Shown here: positions 62,163 through 64,000 of the stretch, one piece after another
Numbering within the stretch: the stretch's first letter is position 1
Layout: the number at the start of each line of letters is the position of its first letter
Assembly (NCBI RefSeq): GCF_001632745.1
Contig: NZ_LQRT01000001.1
Location: 1-64,000, forward strand
DNA from: Aquimarina aggregata
Lineage (GTDB): Bacteria > Bacteroidota > Bacteroidia > Flavobacteriales > Flavobacteriaceae
Direction: 5' to 3'
DNA length: 64,000 nucleotides
Made by a program: the position numbers and the translations under genes
The notes under the pieces: generated by a model
Seen by the model: only the letters and a program-made list of their open reading frames with translations
What the model was told of the DNA's origin: nothing
The model's database searches: none

Positions 62163-64000
62163 ATGAAATCTTCTAAAAATAATACACTAAAAGCTCATTT
62201 TTTGGTGTGCCTTACTATATGTATTTGCACAGTTTGCACATCACTATCAGGTCAATCTATTTTTAAAAATGCCTCTAATCAAATCCCACAAGTTACACCA
62301 ACAGGTGCAGACTCTTTTGATTCGGATCTTGTAGATGTTGATGGCGATGGAGATTTGGATATTTTTATTGCTGAAGGTACTGCTGGATTCTCTGGTCGTG
62401 CCAATCGACTTTTGATAAACAATCAAGGATTTTTTACAGATGTTTCAGAAAGTAATTTACCCATATCCCTTAATCCTGCAAATAGTATAAGTGCAGATTA
62501 TGGTGATATTGATAATGATGGAGATGTGGATATTGTAGTAACTAATCTAGGACCAACACAATTACTACTAAATCAAGGTAATGGTATATTTTCTGATGAG
62601 AGTATCAACTTATTACCACCTCCTCCTATCAATATATTTGAAGATATTTCTACCGAAATAGGTTTTGAAGATGTAAATAAAGATGGACTTCTAGATATTT
62701 TTATTGCTAATGAAATACCTCCGATACCAGATATAGGACCAGCAGGAGCGCAGAATTTTCTATACATCCAAAATACAGATGGAACTTTTTCTAACGAATC
62801 TTTAAGTCGTTTACCAAATGTAAAAAATCAAACAGGAAGCTTTGTCTTTGGCGACATTGATAGCGATGGCGATAATGATCTTATTATAGCTAATGTTGGT
62901 CAAAATCAAGTTTTGATCAATGATGGAAATGGTTTTTTTACTAATGAGACCGAATTGAGAATCTCTCAACAAAATACAGCTAGCCGCGCTATGGTGTTAG
63001 CAGACATTGACAATGACACAGATCTTGATCTCATTATTGCAAACAGTAATTCAGAACAAAATCAGGTTTTTATAAATGATTCAAAAGGTTTTTTTCAAGA
63101 AAACACGACAAATGCATTACCAGAAAAAATAGATACAAGTACCGACGTAAAACTTTTTGACTTTAATTATGACGGTTACCTTGATATCATTTTTGCCAAT
63201 TCTGCTCCTAATCCGATGGGGCCAGCTGGAGGTGGTCACCCTTTAGCTCCTGCCCCAGATATACTCTACATAAATGATGGTTCAGGAATCTTTACTGACG
63301 CTTCTTCTATTTTCTTACCGCAAAACAATGATATTAGTTTTGATATTGAAATTGCCGATGTTAATGGTGATTGTTTAGACGATATATTAGTATCAAATGC
63401 AAATGATGGGATCGAAAAATTATATTTACGAGATAGTACTCCTCAAACTCAATTTACCAATATAGTACCATTTACCACTTGTATTACTGATAATCATGAT
63501 GGTACTTTAACAGCGACCTTTGGATACACTAATTCAACTCAAAACACAGTATATATCCCTAAAAGTAATAGAAACAAATTAATTGCTGCTACCAGAAACC
63601 CTCCGGTTATCTTTTTCCCTGGTACGCATACAGATGTATTTTCTGCAACTTTTAGAGTAAGTATGGCGTGGATAATTAATAAAGATATTGCGATCGCCAC
63701 GAGAAGAAACTCAATGTGTGATACTGATATATTTACCAAGAATAATGACGAAGATTTTAATTTAGAGATCACGAATTACCCTAATCCATTTTCAGGATCC
63801 ACAACAATTAAATATACTATTCCACAAGCAGATATGGTTGAAATACTATTATATGATCAATCAGGAAGAATTATTAAGATTATACAAAAATCACATCAAA
63901 GCAAAGGTTCACATAGCATACAACTTAATGCTACTACTCTTGGACTTAAAAATGGTATGTACTTTTATAAAATTACATCTGGACAAAGTAGCTCAATTAA
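62163..64000 (+). CDS. Secreted FG-GAP/VCBS repeat protein, partial at the window edge
   Basis: Runs open to the end of the window (612 full codons, no stop). Signal peptide MKSSKNNTLKAHFLVCLTIC up to about SLSGQ. There are about eight repeats of the DxDxDGxxD type (DVDGDGDLDIFI, DIDNDGDVDIVV, DVNKDGLLDIFI, DIDSDGDNDLII, DIDNDTDLDLII, DFNYDGYLDIIF, DVNGDCLDDILV), which bind Ca2+ and form a beta-propeller. The end has a T9SS type-A sorting domain (ITNYPNPFSGSTTIKYTI onward), of which only the last few residues are cut. Surface or secreted; ligand unknown. Confidence 0.9.
   Translation, partial: MKSSKNNTLKAHFLVCLTICICTVCTSLSGQSIFKNASNQIPQVTPTGADSFDSDLVDVDGDGDLDIFIAEGTAGFSGRANRLLINNQGFFTDVSESNLPISLNPANSISADYGDIDNDGDVDIVVTNLGPTQLLLNQGNGIFSDESINLLPPPPINIFEDISTEIGFEDVNKDGLLDIFIANEIPPIPDIGPAGAQNFLYIQNTDGTFSNESLSRLPNVKNQTGSFVFGDIDSDGDNDLIIANVGQNQVLINDGNGFFTNETELRISQQNTASRAMVLADIDNDTDLDLIIANSNSEQNQVFINDSKGFFQENTTNALPEKIDTSTDVKLFDFNYDGYLDIIFANSAPNPMGPAGGGHPLAPAPDILYINDGSGIFTDASSIFLPQNNDISFDIEIADVNGDCLDDILVSNANDGIEKLYLRDSTPQTQFTNIVPFTTCITDNHDGTLTATFGYTNSTQNTVYIPKSNRNKLIAATRNPPVIFFPGTHTDVFSATFRVSMAWIINKDIAIATRRNSMCDTDIFTKNNDEDFNLEITNYPNPFSGSTTIKYTIPQADMVEILLYDQSGRIIKIIQKSHQSKGSHSIQLNATTLGLKNGMYFYKITSGQSSSI

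Overview
The window looks like a low-GC marine Bacteroidota chromosome, most likely a Flavobacteriaceae member close to Aquimarina or its relatives. This is inferred from gene content and not from any marker comparison. The grounds are two large secreted proteins ending in type IX secretion (T9SS) type-A sorting domains, many short lipoproteins with a Cys lipobox, a Porin_10-type outer-membrane protein, Bacteroidota-specific families (DUF4494, DUF5522, DUF4230, the HExxH metalloprotease at 28104-30620), and promoters of the flavobacterial TTG-N17-19-TAnnTTTG type without Shine-Dalgarno sequences. Polysaccharide enzymes (an agarase-like GH16 at 32880-36014 and a PL7 alginate lyase at 42845-43780) point to an algal-polymer degrader.

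Layout. 1-750 is non-coding. Its minus strand carries three evenly spaced (125 bp) consensus promoters followed by a boxA-like sequence, best read as the control region of an rRNA operon lying beyond the left edge. 753-25995 holds mixed housekeeping and envelope genes: a YdeP-type molybdopterin oxidoreductase, porin, rnhB, lipB, an S41 peptidase, a small YqaE/Pmp3 protein, a LuxR-type regulator, a DUF1573 protein, an odd thioredoxin, lysS, a PhoD-like phosphatase, a SPOR protein, and a run of minus-strand membrane genes (GDYXXLXY, DUF2157, ceramidase-like, YiaA-like). 26150-36014 holds an all-helical protein, a large zinc metalloprotease, a haem-motif lipoprotein and the multi-domain GH16. 36211-45733 holds DUF4494, several unknowns, a TIR-like protein without the usual catalytic Glu, an operon of an ACC-deaminase-like enzyme, a LysM glucosaminidase and hemL, the alginate lyase, an HExxH membrane protein and small conserved genes. 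46214-51837 is a minus-strand accessory stretch with two ECF-type sigma factors, each beside membrane or enzyme genes. 52242-62068 is a plus-strand run: ssb, a Crp/Fnr regulator, then a compact cluster with two different Rieske-domain fusion enzymes, followed by a Na+/H+ antiporter and polyphosphate kinase. The window ends inside an FG-GAP/VCBS protein with a T9SS tail.

The most interesting region is 53760-58533. A Rieske ferredoxin domain is fused to a glutamate-synthase-type FMN/Fe-S domain. Three genes downstream, a second Rieske domain is fused to a complete pyruvate-oxidase/acetolactate-synthase-type ThDP enzyme. A 251-residue unknown and a DUF2721 membrane protein lie between them, almost without gaps. 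This looks like a dedicated redox module whose substrate I cannot name. Other points of note are the rRNA-type promoter array, the catalytically altered TIR protein, the two sigma-factor operons, the duplicated module in the GH16 and several structured intergenic segments. I saw no CRISPR array, insertion sequence, prophage or convincing tRNA gene.
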